A DNA stretch of 64,000 nucleotides, taken from positions 124,001 through 188,000 of the forward strand of contig NZ_MKKA01000055.1 of NCBI RefSeq assembly GCF_001942405.1, read 5' to 3'. The stretch comes from Ornithinimicrobium sp. CNJ-824. Lineage in GTDB: Bacteria; Actinomycetota; Actinomycetes; Actinomycetales; Dermatophilaceae. Positions 7,640-18,035 of this stretch are shown here, piece after piece. Each line of letters begins with the position of its first letter. Position 1 is the stretch's first letter. The position numbers were made by a program, and so were the translations under genes. The notes under the pieces were generated by a model. That model searched no databases. It was given only the letters and a program-made list of their open reading frames with translations, and was not told the origin of the DNA.

Positions 7640-9132
7640 GCGAGAGCACCGGCACGGATCCCGAACCCACCCGCTTCGACCTCGTCGTCATCGGCAGCGG
7701 GTCGGGCAACTCCCTGGTCACCCCCGACTTCGAGGACCGGCGGACCGCCGTGGTCGACCGCGGCATCTTCGGCGGCACCTGCCTCAACGTGGGCTGCATC
7801 CCCACGAAGATGTTCGTGCACGCCGCGGAGGTGGCCCACACGGTCCGCGACGCCGCGCGCTTCGGCGTCGACGCCACCCTCGACCGGGTCCGGTGGGACG
7901 ACGTCCGGGACCGGATCTTCGGCCGGATCGACCCGATCAGCGACGGCGGGCGCGACTACCGCCGGGACGCGCCGCACACCGAGGCCTTCCTGGGGCACGC
8001 CCGCTTCGTCGGCGACCGCGAGCTCGAGGTGCGCATCGCCCACCCGGGCGGGGCCCACGAGGTCGGCAGCGTCCACCGCATCCGGGGGGACCAGGTCGTC
8101 GTCGCGGCCGGCAGCAGGCCGCACATCCCCGCGGTGATCGCCGACTCGGGGGTTCCGTACCACACCTCGGACACGGTCATGCGGATGGACGAGCTGCCGG
8201 CCAGCATGGTCGTCGTCGGGGGCGGGGTCATCGCCGCCGAGTTCGCGCACGTGTTCTCCGCGCTCGGCGTCCGGGTGACCGTCGTCAGCCGCGGGGAGCG
8301 GTTGCTGAGCCAGGTCGACGCGGAGATCTCCCGGGCGTTCACCGAGCTGGCGCGCGACCGCTGGCACGTGCACCTGCGCGCCGCCCCCGTGGCGGCCCGC
8401 CGGGGCGGGGACGGGGTCGAGCTGGAGCTGGCAGACGGCACGACCGTGACCGGGGAGGGCATGCTCGTGGCCACCGGCCGGGTGCCCAACAGCGACGGCA
8501 TGGGGCTGGACGTCGCCGGGGTGCAGGTGCGCCCCGACGGGCGCGTCGAGGTCGACCAGCACGGACGGACCACGGCACCGGGCGTGTGGGCCCTGGGCGA
8601 CGTCAGCTCGCCCTACCAGCTCAAGCACGTGGCCAACCACGAGGCCCGGGTGGTCGCGCACAACCTCGTCCACCCCGAGGACCTGTGGTCCTTCGACCAC
8701 CGCTACGTGCCGGCCGGCGTCTTCAGCCACCCGCAGGTGGCCACGGTCGGCCTCACCGAGGCGCAGGCGCGCGAGCAGGGGTATGACGTGACGTGCAAGA
8801 CCCAGGCGTACGGGGACACCGCCTACGGCTGGGCGATGGAGGACACGACCAGCCTGTTCAAGCTGGTCGCCGACCGGCGCACCGGCCACCTGCTCGGCGG
8901 GCACGCCATGGGGCCGCACGCGGCGAGCCTCATCCAGCCGGTGATCCAGGCCCTGAGCCTGGGCGGGCCGACGGGGCCGCTCACGGCGCTGCAGCTGGCG
9001 CGCGGGCAGTACTGGATCCACCCGGCGCTGGCGGAGGTGCTGGAGAACGCCCTGCTCGGGCTGGAGGTGGCGCCCTACGAGGACGTCACCGCCGACTACG
9101 ACCCGCAGGGCGAGGACGCCGCCGCGTCGTAG
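7636..9132 (+). CDS. mtr: Mycothione reductase
   Basis: NADPH-dependent FAD disulfide oxidoreductase that reduces mycothione (oxidised mycothiol), the actinobacterial counterpart of glutathione reductase. It has 498 residues: the FAD-binding start DLVVIGSGSGNSLV, the redox pair in GGTCLNVGCIPTKM (Cys about 49 and 54), an NADPH-binding VVVGGGVIAAEFAHVFSALG, a second FAD segment GVWALGDVSS, and the C-terminal catalytic QYWIHPALAEVLENALL with the active-site His. The GNSL rather than a typical GGY after the first glycine motif is usual for mycothione reductases. GTG 7636 overlaps the kynU stop (GTGA). Catalytic assignment is by family similarity. Confidence 0.9.
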   Translation: MSESTGTDPEPTRFDLVVIGSGSGNSLVTPDFEDRRTAVVDRGIFGGTCLNVGCIPTKMFVHAAEVAHTVRDAARFGVDATLDRVRWDDVRDRIFGRIDPISDGGRDYRRDAPHTEAFLGHARFVGDRELEVRIAHPGGAHEVGSVHRIRGDQVVVAAGSRPHIPAVIADSGVPYHTSDTVMRMDELPASMVVVGGGVIAAEFAHVFSALGVRVTVVSRGERLLSQVDAEISRAFTELARDRWHVHLRAAPVAARRGGDGVELELADGTTVTGEGMLVATGRVPNSDGMGLDVAGVQVRPDGRVEVDQHGRTTAPGVWALGDVSSPYQLKHVANHEARVVAHNLVHPEDLWSFDHRYVPAGVFSHPQVATVGLTEAQAREQGYDVTCKTQAYGDTAYGWAMEDTTSLFKLVADRRTGHLLGGHAMGPHAASLIQPVIQALSLGGPTGPLTALQLARGQYWIHPALAEVLENALLGLEVAPYEDVTADYDPQGEDAAAS

Positions 9133-9159
9133 CACCACGGTCCTGTCGGGGCCGACCCG

Positions 9160-9165
9160 TAGCAT
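9160..9165 (+). promoter_or_regulatory. -10 box (TAGCAT) of ahcY, leaderless type
   Basis: TAGCAT lies 6 nt upstream of ATG 9172. No Shine-Dalgarno sequence is present between them. Confidence 0.5.
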
Positions 9166-9171
9166 GGCCCC

Positions 9172-10650
<1,479 letters not shown>

Positions 10651-10663
10651 GCAGGGGGACCAC

Positions 10664-11341
10664 GTGACCGCCAGCGTTCTCGTCGTCGACGACGACCAGG
10701 CCCTCGCCGAGATGCTCGGCATCGTGCTCCGCAAGGAGGGCTACGACGTGGCCACCTGCGGGGACGGGGGTCGAGCCGTGGCGATGTTCCGCGAGCTGCG
10801 GCCCGACCTGGTCCTCCTGGACGTCATGCTGCCGACCCAGGACGGCATCGAGGTCGCCCGGCAGCTGCGCCTGGAGTCCGGGGTGCCGATCGTCATGCTC
10901 ACCGCGCGCACGGACACCAAGGACGTCGTCGCCGGCCTGGAGGCCGGTGCGGACGACTACGTGGTCAAGCCGTTCAAGCCCCAGGAGCTGCTCGCCCGGA
11001 TCCGGGCCCGGCTGCGCCGGGTCGACACCGGTGACGACGGCCGGCTCGTCGTCGGCGACGTGGTCATCGACGTGGCCGGACACGAGGTGACCAGGGGAGG
11101 GGAGACCATCCCGCTGACCCCCCTGGAGTTCGACCTGCTGGCCGCCCTGGCCAGCAAGCCGACCCAGGTGTTCGACCGTGAGTCGCTGCTGGAGCAGGTG
11201 TGGGGCTACCGGCACGCCGGGGACACCCGGCTGGTCAACGTGCACGTGCAGCGTCTGCGCTCCAAGATCGAGAAGGACCCGGAGAACCCGCAGATCGTGG
11301 TGACCGTCCGTGGCGTCGGGTACAAGGCCGGACATCCCTGA
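10664..11341 (+). CDS. mtrA: Two-component response regulator MtrA
   Basis: OmpR-family regulator of 225 residues. The receiver domain has the acidic pocket VVDDDQALAEML, the phospho-acceptor in LVLLDVMLP (Asp about 53), the T in VMLTART and the K in DYVVKPFKPQELL. The winged-helix DNA-binding domain ends LVNVHVQRLRSKIEKDPENP and [13 protein letters not shown]. It controls cell wall, division and replication genes in actinobacteria. GTG 10664 is preceded by AGGGGG. The order mtrA-mtrB-lpqB identifies the system beyond family level; the mtrB start overlaps the end of mtrA. Confidence 0.95.
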   Translation: MTASVLVVDDDQALAEMLGIVLRKEGYDVATCGDGGRAVAMFRELRPDLVLLDVMLPTQDGIEVARQLRLESGVPIVMLTARTDTKDVVAGLEAGADDYVVKPFKPQELLARIRARLRRVDTGDDGRLVVGDVVIDVAGHEVTRGGETIPLTPLEFDLLAALASKPTQVFDRESLLEQVWGYRHAGDTRLVNVHVQRLRSKIEKDPENPQIVVTVRGVGYKAGHP

Positions 11342-13145
11342 CCTGCGGGCGGGGGAGACCGACGCGTCCGCCGGGCGCGCCGAGGCCCCCCGGCGGGTCG
11401 AGGCAGGAGCCGCCCCCGAGGCCGGAGCCACCGGCGCGTCCAGGTCCACCGGCGCGTCCAGGTCGCCCGTCCCCGGGCATGCGGACCGGGACGCCGCCCC
11501 CGAGGAGCCGTCGGACGTCGCGGAAGGAGCCTGGTGGTATGCCTGGTGGGGCCGGTCCCTGCGAGCCCGCGTCATCACCACCACCGTCCTCGTCGGCGTC
11601 TTCCTCTCCGCCCTGCTGGGGACGGTCCTCTACCAGCAGGTCGCCCAGGGCCTGGTGGCCCAGGCCGTCGCCGGCGCCGAGCGGGACGCCTCCCAGCAGG
11701 TCGCCCTCGCGCAGGAGGCCTTCGACTCCACCGACCGTCAGGACGACTCCGGCCTGACGCAGACCGCGGACGACCAGGTGCGCTCGATGGCCGGCAACAG
11801 CCCCGAGGAGGGGCGCCGGGTCCTGCTCATGCCGGGTCTGGACAACACCCGGGGCGCGGTCGTGCCGCCGACGGGCGTCGGGGTCAACGCCGAGGACCTG
11901 CCGCCGGCGCTGCAGGAGGCGATCGCCGCGGACCCGACCAACCAGCAGGTCGTCGTCGTCCCGATGAACCTCGCCGGCGAGACCGACCAGGTGACCTCCG
12001 TCGTCGTCGGGTCCCGGGTCAGCCTTCCCCGGGCGGGGGAGTACGACCTGTTCCTCGTCTACCCCCTCGTCCGGGAGCAGGAGACCCTGGACCTGCTGCG
12101 TCAGCTCTTCTACGCCGGAGGGCTGGCGCTGTCCCTCCTCGTGGCGGGCGTCGGCTGGCTGGCGACCCGGCTGGTGACCGGCCCGGTCGAGGAGGCGGCC
12201 TCGGTGGCCCAGCAGCTGGCCCGGGGCCGGCTGGGGGAGCGGCTCCCGGTCCGCGGCAGCGACGAGCTGGCCCAGCTGGCCACCTCGTTCAACACGATGG
12301 CCGACTCCATCCAGCTGCAGATCCGCGAGCTGCGCTCCCTGTCCCAGCTGCAGCAGCGGTTCGTCTCCGACGTCTCCCACGAGCTGCGCACCCCGCTGAC
12401 CACCATCCGGATGGCCGGCGAGATGCTGCACATGTCCCGGGAGGAGTTCTCCGAACCGGTGGCCCGGTCCGCCGAGCTCCTGCAGCAGGAGCTCGACCGC
12501 TTCGAGGACCTGCTCAACGAGCTGCTCGAGATCAGCCGCTACGACTCCGGGGCCACCATCCTGGAACGTCACGACGAGGACATGGTCGCGCTCGTCGGGG
12601 CCGCCGCGGACGGGGTGGCGACCCTGGCCGAGCGCCTCGACGTCCTGGTCCGCGTGCACGCCACGACCGCCCCGGTCGTCGTCCGGATGGACGGCCGCCG
12701 GATCGCCCGGGTGCTGCGCAACCTGCTCGCCAACGCCGTCGAGCACGGCGAGGGCCGTCCGGTGGACGTCACCGTCGCCGCGACCGAGCACGTGGTCGCC
12801 GTGAGCGTGCGCGACCACGGCATCGGCCTGACCGAGCAGGAGGCCGCCCACGTCTTCGACCGGTTCTGGCGGGCCGACCCCTCCCGCGACCGCACGACCG
12901 GGGGCACGGGGCTGGGGCTGGCCATCGCCCAGGAGGACGCCCGCGTCCACGGAGGCTGGCTGCAGGTGGGCAGCGAACCGGGCCGGGGCGCCTGCTTCCG
13001 CCTGCTCCTGCCCCGCCAGGACAGGTATGCCGTGGCCGAGGCTCCGCCGCCCGTGCCCGGTCCCGACGAGGCGGCCCAGGACACCCGGGTACCCCCGGTG
13101 GTGCTGGCCCTGGCCTCCCGTGCCGAGGAGGACGAGCAGCCGTGA
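11310..13145 (+). CDS. mtrB: Sensor histidine kinase MtrB
   Basis: Membrane kinase partner of MtrA, 611 residues. After a roughly 85-residue polar N-terminal tail come transmembrane helix 1 (VITTTVLVGVFLSALLGTVL), an extracytoplasmic sensor, helix 2 (GGLALSLLVAGVGWLATRLV), a HAMP domain, the H-box DVSHELRTPLTTIR (His about 357), the N-box LRNLLANAVEHGEG and G-boxes DHGIGLTEQEA and GGTGLGLAIA. The only usual start codon in frame before the first helix is GTG 11310, inside mtrA (32-nt overlap). The tail holds a duplicated 18-bp unit, giving TGASRS twice. Confidence 0.93.
   Translation: MASGTRPDIPDLRAGETDASAGRAEAPRRVEAGAAPEAGATGASRSTGASRSPVPGHADRDAAPEEPSDVAEGAWWYAWWGRSLRARVITTTVLVGVFLSALLGTVLYQQVAQGLVAQAVAGAERDASQQVALAQEAFDSTDRQDDSGLTQTADDQVRSMAGNSPEEGRRVLLMPGLDNTRGAVVPPTGVGVNAEDLPPALQEAIAADPTNQQVVVVPMNLAGETDQVTSVVVGSRVSLPRAGEYDLFLVYPLVREQETLDLLRQLFYAGGLALSLLVAGVGWLATRLVTGPVEEAASVAQQLARGRLGERLPVRGSDELAQLATSFNTMADSIQLQIRELRSLSQLQQRFVSDVSHELRTPLTTIRMAGEMLHMSREEFSEPVARSAELLQQELDRFEDLLNELLEISRYDSGATILERHDEDMVALVGAAADGVATLAERLDVLVRVHATTAPVVVRMDGRRIARVLRNLLANAVEHGEGRPVDVTVAATEHVVAVSVRDHGIGLTEQEAAHVFDRFWRADPSRDRTTGGTGLGLAIAQEDARVHGGWLQVGSEPGRGACFRLLLPRQDRYAVAEAPPPVPGPDEAAQDTRVPPVVLALASRAEEDEQP
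11430..11465 (+). repeat. Two-copy 18-bp tandem repeat in mtrB
   Basis: ACCGGCGCGTCCAGGTCC is followed directly by a copy differing only in its last base. It keeps frame and duplicates TGASRS in the cytoplasmic tail of MtrB. Confidence 0.85.
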
Positions 13146-14916
13146 GGATCCGACGTCGCGCGCCGCGGCGCGCCGTGCCCGCCCTGGTGGCCGCGCTCGC
13201 GCTGGGCGGGTGCGCCTCGGCGCTGCCGACCGACCCCGTGCCCCAGCCGGGGCTGTCGGTGGAGGTCCAGCCGCGCCAGGACGTGCAGCGGTTCCTGCCC
13301 TCCCCGCAGCCCGGGGCCAGCCCGGAGGAGATCGTGCAAGGCTTCCTGCGGGCCAACGTGGCTTCGCCGACGACGAGGACGTGGCCCGGGAGTACCTCAC
13401 CTCCACCCTGGCCAGCGAGTGGGTCCCCACCCGGGACGTGCTGGTCCTGGAGGGCAACCAGACGGTCGAGGAGCAGGCCCCCGGCGAGGTGACGGTGACC
13501 ACCCCCGTCCAGGGCCGGATCGACGAGCAGGGCCGGCTGACCGAGCAGCCGGTGGCCCCCATCTCCCGCAGCTTCGAGCTGCAGCGGGTGGACGGGGAGT
13601 GGCGGATCAGCGCCTTCCCCGAGGGCTTCGGGCTGTGGCTCTCCGCCGCCGACCTCGACCGGGCCTTCCGCCCCTCCACCGTCTACTACCTCAACCCCCA
13701 CCTCGACCTGTTCGTCCCCGACGTGCGCTGGCTCGCGCTGGGCGACGGGCTGACGACCTCCCTGGCCCGCACCCAGCTCGCGGAGGTGCCGTCCCACCTC
13801 GAGGGTGCGGTGCGCACCGGTGGCGGCCCGGACCTGCGGCTGGCGGTCGGGGCGGTGCCGGTGGACCCCACGACCCAGATGGCGGTGGTCAACCTGCAGG
13901 GTTCGGGCCTGTCCGACGACCCTGACCGGGTGGCCGACCTGCGCGCCCAGCTCGGCCACTCCCTCCTCGGGCTGCGGGGGGTCAGCGCCGTGGACCTGCG
14001 GGTGGCCGGGCGGTCCCTGCTCGAGGACGGGGCGGTCAACCTCGGCACCGAGCTGGGCTACGAGGAGGTGGTCCGCGAGACCGAGGTGGGCCTGCTGCGC
14101 ATCGGGGAGGAGCTCATCCCGGTCGACCCGACCCGCTACGACCTGCGCAACCTTCCGGCCGCCGAGGTGCGGGACCTCGACCTGCCCCGGGTCGGCATGT
14201 CCTGGACGGGGGTGGCGGCGTCGGCCGACCTGTCCGAGCTGGCGGCCGTGTCCGCCGACCGGTCCGAGCTGTGGCGCTGGCGCGACGGCGAGAGCGAGGC
14301 GCACGCGGGCATCGGCGACGAGCTGACCGACCCCAGCTTCGACCCGCACGGGGACGTGTGGGTGGCCGGGACCTCGCGCAGCGCCCAGGACCCGCGCGTC
14401 TGGGTGCTGGAGACGGGCGACGTCTCCACGCTCGCGCGCCCGGTCGAGGTCCCCTGGCTGGCCGACGGCGAACGGGTCGAGACGCTGCGGGTCTCGCCGG
14501 ACGGCACCCGGGCGCTGCTCGTCGTCCGGGCCGAGCGGGGCTCGGCCCGGGACCGCGTGCTCGTCGCCGGCATCGTGCGGGACTCCCAGGGGCGGGCCAC
14601 CGCGCTGGCCGAGCCGTGGCACGCCGCACCGACGCTGGTGGAGGTCGCCTCCGCCCGGTGGGCCTCCACGACCGACCTCGTCGTCGCGGCCCGCCGCACG
14701 CAGGACCAGCGGGTCGCGGCGTTCACCGTCCCCCTGGGCGGCTGGCTGGACAGCCTGCCCGACCAGGCCGGCCTGGTCGACGTGCAGGCCGTGCCGACGG
14801 GGCAGGGCTTCGTCCCGGTCGCCCGCACGGAGGACGGACGGCTGCACACCCGCGACGGACCCTCCGTGTGGTTCGGCGCCCGCAACGGCGACGAGCTCAT
14901 CGTCCCCGGCACCTGA
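13142..14916 (+). CDS. lpqB: Lipoprotein LpqB (one frame break near 13360)
   Basis: Lipoprotein of about 590 residues that modulates MtrB. From GTG 13142 the product begins with an arginine-rich segment, a hydrophobic stretch and the lipobox LALGGCAS, then DVQRFLPSPQPGASPEEIVQ. At about 13358-13361 the frame changes: AACGTGGCTTC reads normally only if one G is restored (AAC GTG GGC TTC), giving NVGFADDEDVAREYLTS as expected of the GerMN-like domain. After that the frame is open to 14916, including the beta-propeller-like C-terminal domain. A single-base sequencing loss is more likely than a true mutation, because the rest of the gene shows no decay. Confidence 0.88.
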
Positions 14917-14985
14917 CCCGGGGCAGCCGGGCCCCGGATGTGGACGCGCCCGCGCGGCCGCCCGCCCCCGGGGGATGCTGGGGGT

Positions 14986-15756
14986 ATGCCGTGGCGCCCC
15001 GGGGAGGACCTGCTCCACCTCCTCGAGCTGGCCGCCCCGACGGCCTGCGGCGGCTGCGGCCGGGCGGGCACCCGGTGGTGCGTGGCCTGCCGACAGGCGC
15101 TGGCGGCGGGGTCGGCCCGACGGTGGACGCCGACCCCCTGCCCGCCGGGGTTCCCCCCGACCTGGACGCACACGGCATACCGCGACGAGGTCCGGACCGC
15201 CGTGGTCGCCTGGAAGGACGGCGGCCGGGCCGACCTCACCGCCGTCCTCGCCGTCCCGCTGCGGGGCGTCCTGGCCGCCGCGCTCGCGGCGTCCCCGGAC
15301 CACCTGCGGACGCTGCGGGGGACCGGCCGCCTCCCCCTGGTCCCGGCCCCGTCGGCCCGGGCCGGCACCCGGGCGAGGGGCGAGCACCGCGTCGCCGCGC
15401 TGTGCCGGGAGACGACCCGGGGCCGCCGCGCCCGGCTGCCGACCGTGGACGCGCTCCGGCTCGCCCGACGGGTCGAGGACCAGGCCGGGCTGGACGCCGA
15501 GCGGCGTCGGAGCAACCTGGCGGGCGCGGTCCAGGTCCGGCCGCGGGCGGCGGACGGGCTGGTCGGGCTGCCGTGCGTGCTCGTTGACGACGTCGTCACG
15601 ACCGGGGCAACGCTCGTGGAGTGCGCCCGCGCGCTCACCGCGGCCGGGGCCGGACCGGTCCTCGCCGTGACCCTGGCGGCCACGCACCGACGGTCCTCCG
15701 GGGCGCCCGCCCGGAGGCCGAGGGGTCGACTGTCCGAAGCGACGGGTGCGGACTAG
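14986..15756 (+). CDS. ComF-family phosphoribosyltransferase
   Basis: A 256-residue protein with an N-terminal zinc-finger-like segment (CGGCGRAGTRWCVAC) and a C-terminal type I phosphoribosyltransferase domain whose PRPP loop is VLVDDVVTTGATLVE. ComF proteins take part in natural DNA transformation in Bacillus and Haemophilus; the role of the actinobacterial homologue (Rv3242c type), which always lies near lpqB and hpf, is not established. The start ATG 14986 lies inside a GGTATGCC octamer and leaves 69 nt after lpqB. Given the uptake-sequence-like behaviour of this octamer, a competence link is worth considering but is speculative. Confidence 0.85.
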   Translation: MPWRPGEDLLHLLELAAPTACGGCGRAGTRWCVACRQALAAGSARRWTPTPCPPGFPPTWTHTAYRDEVRTAVVAWKDGGRADLTAVLAVPLRGVLAAALAASPDHLRTLRGTGRLPLVPAPSARAGTRARGEHRVAALCRETTRGRRARLPTVDALRLARRVEDQAGLDAERRRSNLAGAVQVRPRAADGLVGLPCVLVDDVVTTGATLVECARALTAAGAGPVLAVTLAATHRRSSGAPARRPRGRLSEATGAD

Positions 15757-15759
15757 TGT
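15754..15759 (+). promoter_or_regulatory. Possible -10 box (TAGTGT) upstream of hpf
   Basis: TAGTGT overlaps the comF stop. It would yield an hpf mRNA with a leader of about 105 nt. No convincing -35 was found. Confidence 0.3.
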
Positions 15760-15872
15760 GGGTGCATGGAAGCACTCCTCGCACGGGCCAGGGGGTGAGG
15801 CCGCTGGATCGAAAGGCGCCACGGACGACGCCAGAACGTACAGCACCACCCATCTTCTGCATGGAGGACTCA

Positions 15873-16571
15873 ATGGAACTCACCGTGACCGGTCGCAAGA
15901 GGGACGTCTCCGAACGGTTCCGCAGCCACCTCGAAGACAAGCTCGACAAGATCCCCCAGCTGGCCCCTCGCGTGCGTCGCACGGAGGTCGTCATGACCCA
16001 CGAGGCCAACCCTCGTCAGGCCAAGGAGTCCGAGCGCTGCGAGATCACCTGTCACGTCAACCGCCAGGTCGTCCGTGCCGAGGCCGCCGCTGACGACGAG
16101 TACGCGGCGGTCGACCTGGCCCTGTCCAAGCTCACCGAGCGCCTGCGCCGCCTCAACGACAAGCGCCGGATCAGCCACACCGGCAAGCACCGGCTGCCGT
16201 CCGTGGCGGAGGCCACCCGCGGGCTGCCGACCGAGCCCCTCGCCGGGTCCGCGGACGAGGAGCCGCGGGCGCACAGCACCGAGGAGGCGCTGGACGAGGA
16301 CCTGCAGACCGAGGGCAACAGCCCGATCGAGATCCGCGAGAAGGTCCACCCCTCCACGCCGATGACCGTGGGCCAGGCGCTGTCCCACATGGAGCTGATC
16401 GGTCACGACTTCTTCCTCTACCACGACGTCGACTCCGACCAGCCCAGCGTGGTCTACCGGCGCCGTGGCTGGTCCTACGGCGTGCTGCGCCTGGACCTGA
16501 ACGGCACCTCGCCGGCCGAGGGCGAGCAGGACGACGACCGCGCGCCCGAGTCCGACGCCGTGGCGTCCTGA
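15873..16571 (+). CDS. hpf: Long-form ribosome hibernation promoting factor
   Basis: Stress protein of 232 residues that dimerises and silences 70S ribosomes. The N-terminal S30AE/YfiA-type domain (MELTVTGRKRDVSERFRSHL, LDKIPQLAPRVRRTEVVMTH) is followed by a charged linker and the C-terminal dimerisation domain (MTVGQALSHMELIGHDFFLY, VVYRRRGWSYGVLRLDL) that defines the long form. ATG 15873 is chosen because GGAGG ends 6 nt upstream; ATG 15861 lies before that site. It sits between comF and secA as in mycobacteria (Rv3241c), separated from secA here by two other genes. Confidence 0.93.
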   Translation: MELTVTGRKRDVSERFRSHLEDKLDKIPQLAPRVRRTEVVMTHEANPRQAKESERCEITCHVNRQVVRAEAAADDEYAAVDLALSKLTERLRRLNDKRRISHTGKHRLPSVAEATRGLPTEPLAGSADEEPRAHSTEEALDEDLQTEGNSPIEIREKVHPSTPMTVGQALSHMELIGHDFFLYHDVDSDQPSVVYRRRGWSYGVLRLDLNGTSPAEGEQDDDRAPESDAVAS

Positions 16572-16606
16572 GGCCCGCACCCTCCTGACGTCCTGACGTC
16601 CCGCCT

Positions 16607-16639
16607 GCGGGGCCCGTCACCCTCGGTGGCGGGCCCCGC
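16607..16639 (+). terminator. Terminator hairpin after hpf
   Basis: 15-bp arms GCGGGGCCCGTCACC and GGTGGCGGGCCCCGC with a single G-T pair and a 3-nt loop. No U-tract follows. Confidence 0.65.
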
Positions 16640-16703
16640 CGCGCGCGTCAGCGGAGCACGGGCGGGCGGTCCACGAGGCCCCACGTGCGTCGGTGGGCTC
16701 TGG

Positions 16704-16709
16704 CACAGT
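16704..16709 (+). promoter_or_regulatory. -10-like box (CACAGT) of the YcaQ-like gene
   Basis: CACAGT is exactly 6 nt before ATG 16716, the same spacing as the TANNNT boxes elsewhere. Confidence 0.35.
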
Positions 16710-16715
16710 GGCCGG

Positions 16716-17918
16716 ATGAGCCGGGTCCCCACGATCAGCCTGGAGCAGGCCCGTCGCACCGCGCTGGCCGCGCAGGGGTTCGCCGACCCCCGGCCCGCTC
16801 AGGTCACGATGCGCCACGTCCAGCGTGTCGTCGACCGGGTGCGGGTCGTGCAGATCGACAGCGTCAACGTGCTGGTGCGCACCCAGTACCTGCCGTTCCT
16901 CTCCCGGCTGGGCCCCTACGACCGCGGCCTGCTCGACCGGGCCCGCGACGGCGGGCCGGGCCGCCGCCCCGCCCGGCTGGTGGAGTACTGGGCGCACGAG
17001 GCCTCGCTGGTGCCGCTGCCTACCTGGCCCCTGCTCGCGTTCCGCATGGCCGAGGCGGGCGAGCGCGCCTGGAGCCGGTCGATCGCGCAGAGCCACCCGG
17101 GGCTGGTGGACGCCGTGCTGGGGACCGTGCGGGAGCACGGCCCGCTGACCTCGCGCGAGGTCGAGGCCCACCTTCCGCACGGCGCCTCCCGGACCGGCGA
17201 GGGCTGGGGGTGGAACTGGTCGGCGGTCAAGAAGGCCCTCGAGCTGCTCTTCTGGTCGGGGCGGATCACCTCCGCCGGGCGGACGGCCTCGTTCGAGCGA
17301 CGCTACGCCGATCCCGTCGACGTGCTCGGCCCTGAGCTGGTCCAGCGCCGTGACCAGCTGCTGGACGAGGACCCGCAGGAGGCCGTCACCGAGCTGCTGC
17401 AGCTGTCGTTGCGCGCCCACGGGCTCGGCAGCCGACGCTGCCTCGCGGACTACCTCCGGCTGCGCGGCCCGCGGGTGGACGCCGGCCTGGTCGCGCTCGA
17501 GGAGCGCGGCCTCGCCGAGCGGGTGCAGGTGCGCGGGTGGGACCAGACGGTATGGCGTGACCCGGCCGCCCGGTCTCCGCGCGCCGTGCCGCGGGCGGCG
17601 CTGCTGAGCCCGTTCGACTCCCTCGTCTGGCAGCGTGAGCGCACCGAGGCGCTGTGGGGGATGCGCTACCGGCTGGAGATCTACGTGCCGGCGCACCTGC
17701 GGGTGCACGGCTACTACGTGCTGCCCTTCCTGCTCGACGAACGGCTCGTCGGACGGGTCGACCTCAAGGCCGACCGGGCCGCCGGGCGGCTGCTCGTGCG
17801 GTCGGTGCACTGGGAGCCCGGGGTGGACCGGGCCGTCGCGGCCCGGGCGCTGGAGGAGCAGCTCGGGCAGATGGCCGGGTGGTTGGACCTGTCGCGGGTG
17901 GACTTTGCCCAATCGTGA
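16716..17918 (+). CDS. Winged-helix DNA glycosylase, YcaQ/AlkX family
   Basis: A 400-residue protein of the HTH_42/DUF1006 family, which includes Escherichia coli YcaQ (unhooks DNA interstrand crosslinks) and Streptomyces AlkZ. Visible features are the ISLEQARRTALAAQGF start, VVQIDSVNVLVRTQYLPFLSRLG, YWAHEASLVPLP, WSAVKKALELLFWSGRI and LSPFDSLVWQRER. The catalytic motif of AlkZ-type enzymes is QxQ/QxD-like; here the QIDS segment (QIDSVNV) occupies that place, consistent with the YcaQ branch. ATG 16716 begins MSRVPTISLE; an in-frame upstream extension lacks similarity. It is unrelated to its neighbours; a DNA repair role is inferred from the family. Confidence 0.85.
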   Translation: MSRVPTISLEQARRTALAAQGFADPRPAQVTMRHVQRVVDRVRVVQIDSVNVLVRTQYLPFLSRLGPYDRGLLDRARDGGPGRRPARLVEYWAHEASLVPLPTWPLLAFRMAEAGERAWSRSIAQSHPGLVDAVLGTVREHGPLTSREVEAHLPHGASRTGEGWGWNWSAVKKALELLFWSGRITSAGRTASFERRYADPVDVLGPELVQRRDQLLDEDPQEAVTELLQLSLRAHGLGSRRCLADYLRLRGPRVDAGLVALEERGLAERVQVRGWDQTVWRDPAARSPRAVPRAALLSPFDSLVWQRERTEALWGMRYRLEIYVPAHLRVHGYYVLPFLLDERLVGRVDLKADRAAGRLLVRSVHWEPGVDRAVAARALEEQLGQMAGWLDLSRVDFAQS

Positions 17919-18035
17919 CCTTCCGTCCGCCCCCGCGTTGACGTTTCGCCACCACGACGCCGCCGATCCGTCCTAGGGTCCAAGACGGTGCGTCCCGGAC
18001 GCGCCAGCCCACCCCCGAGAACGAAGGACAGTGCG

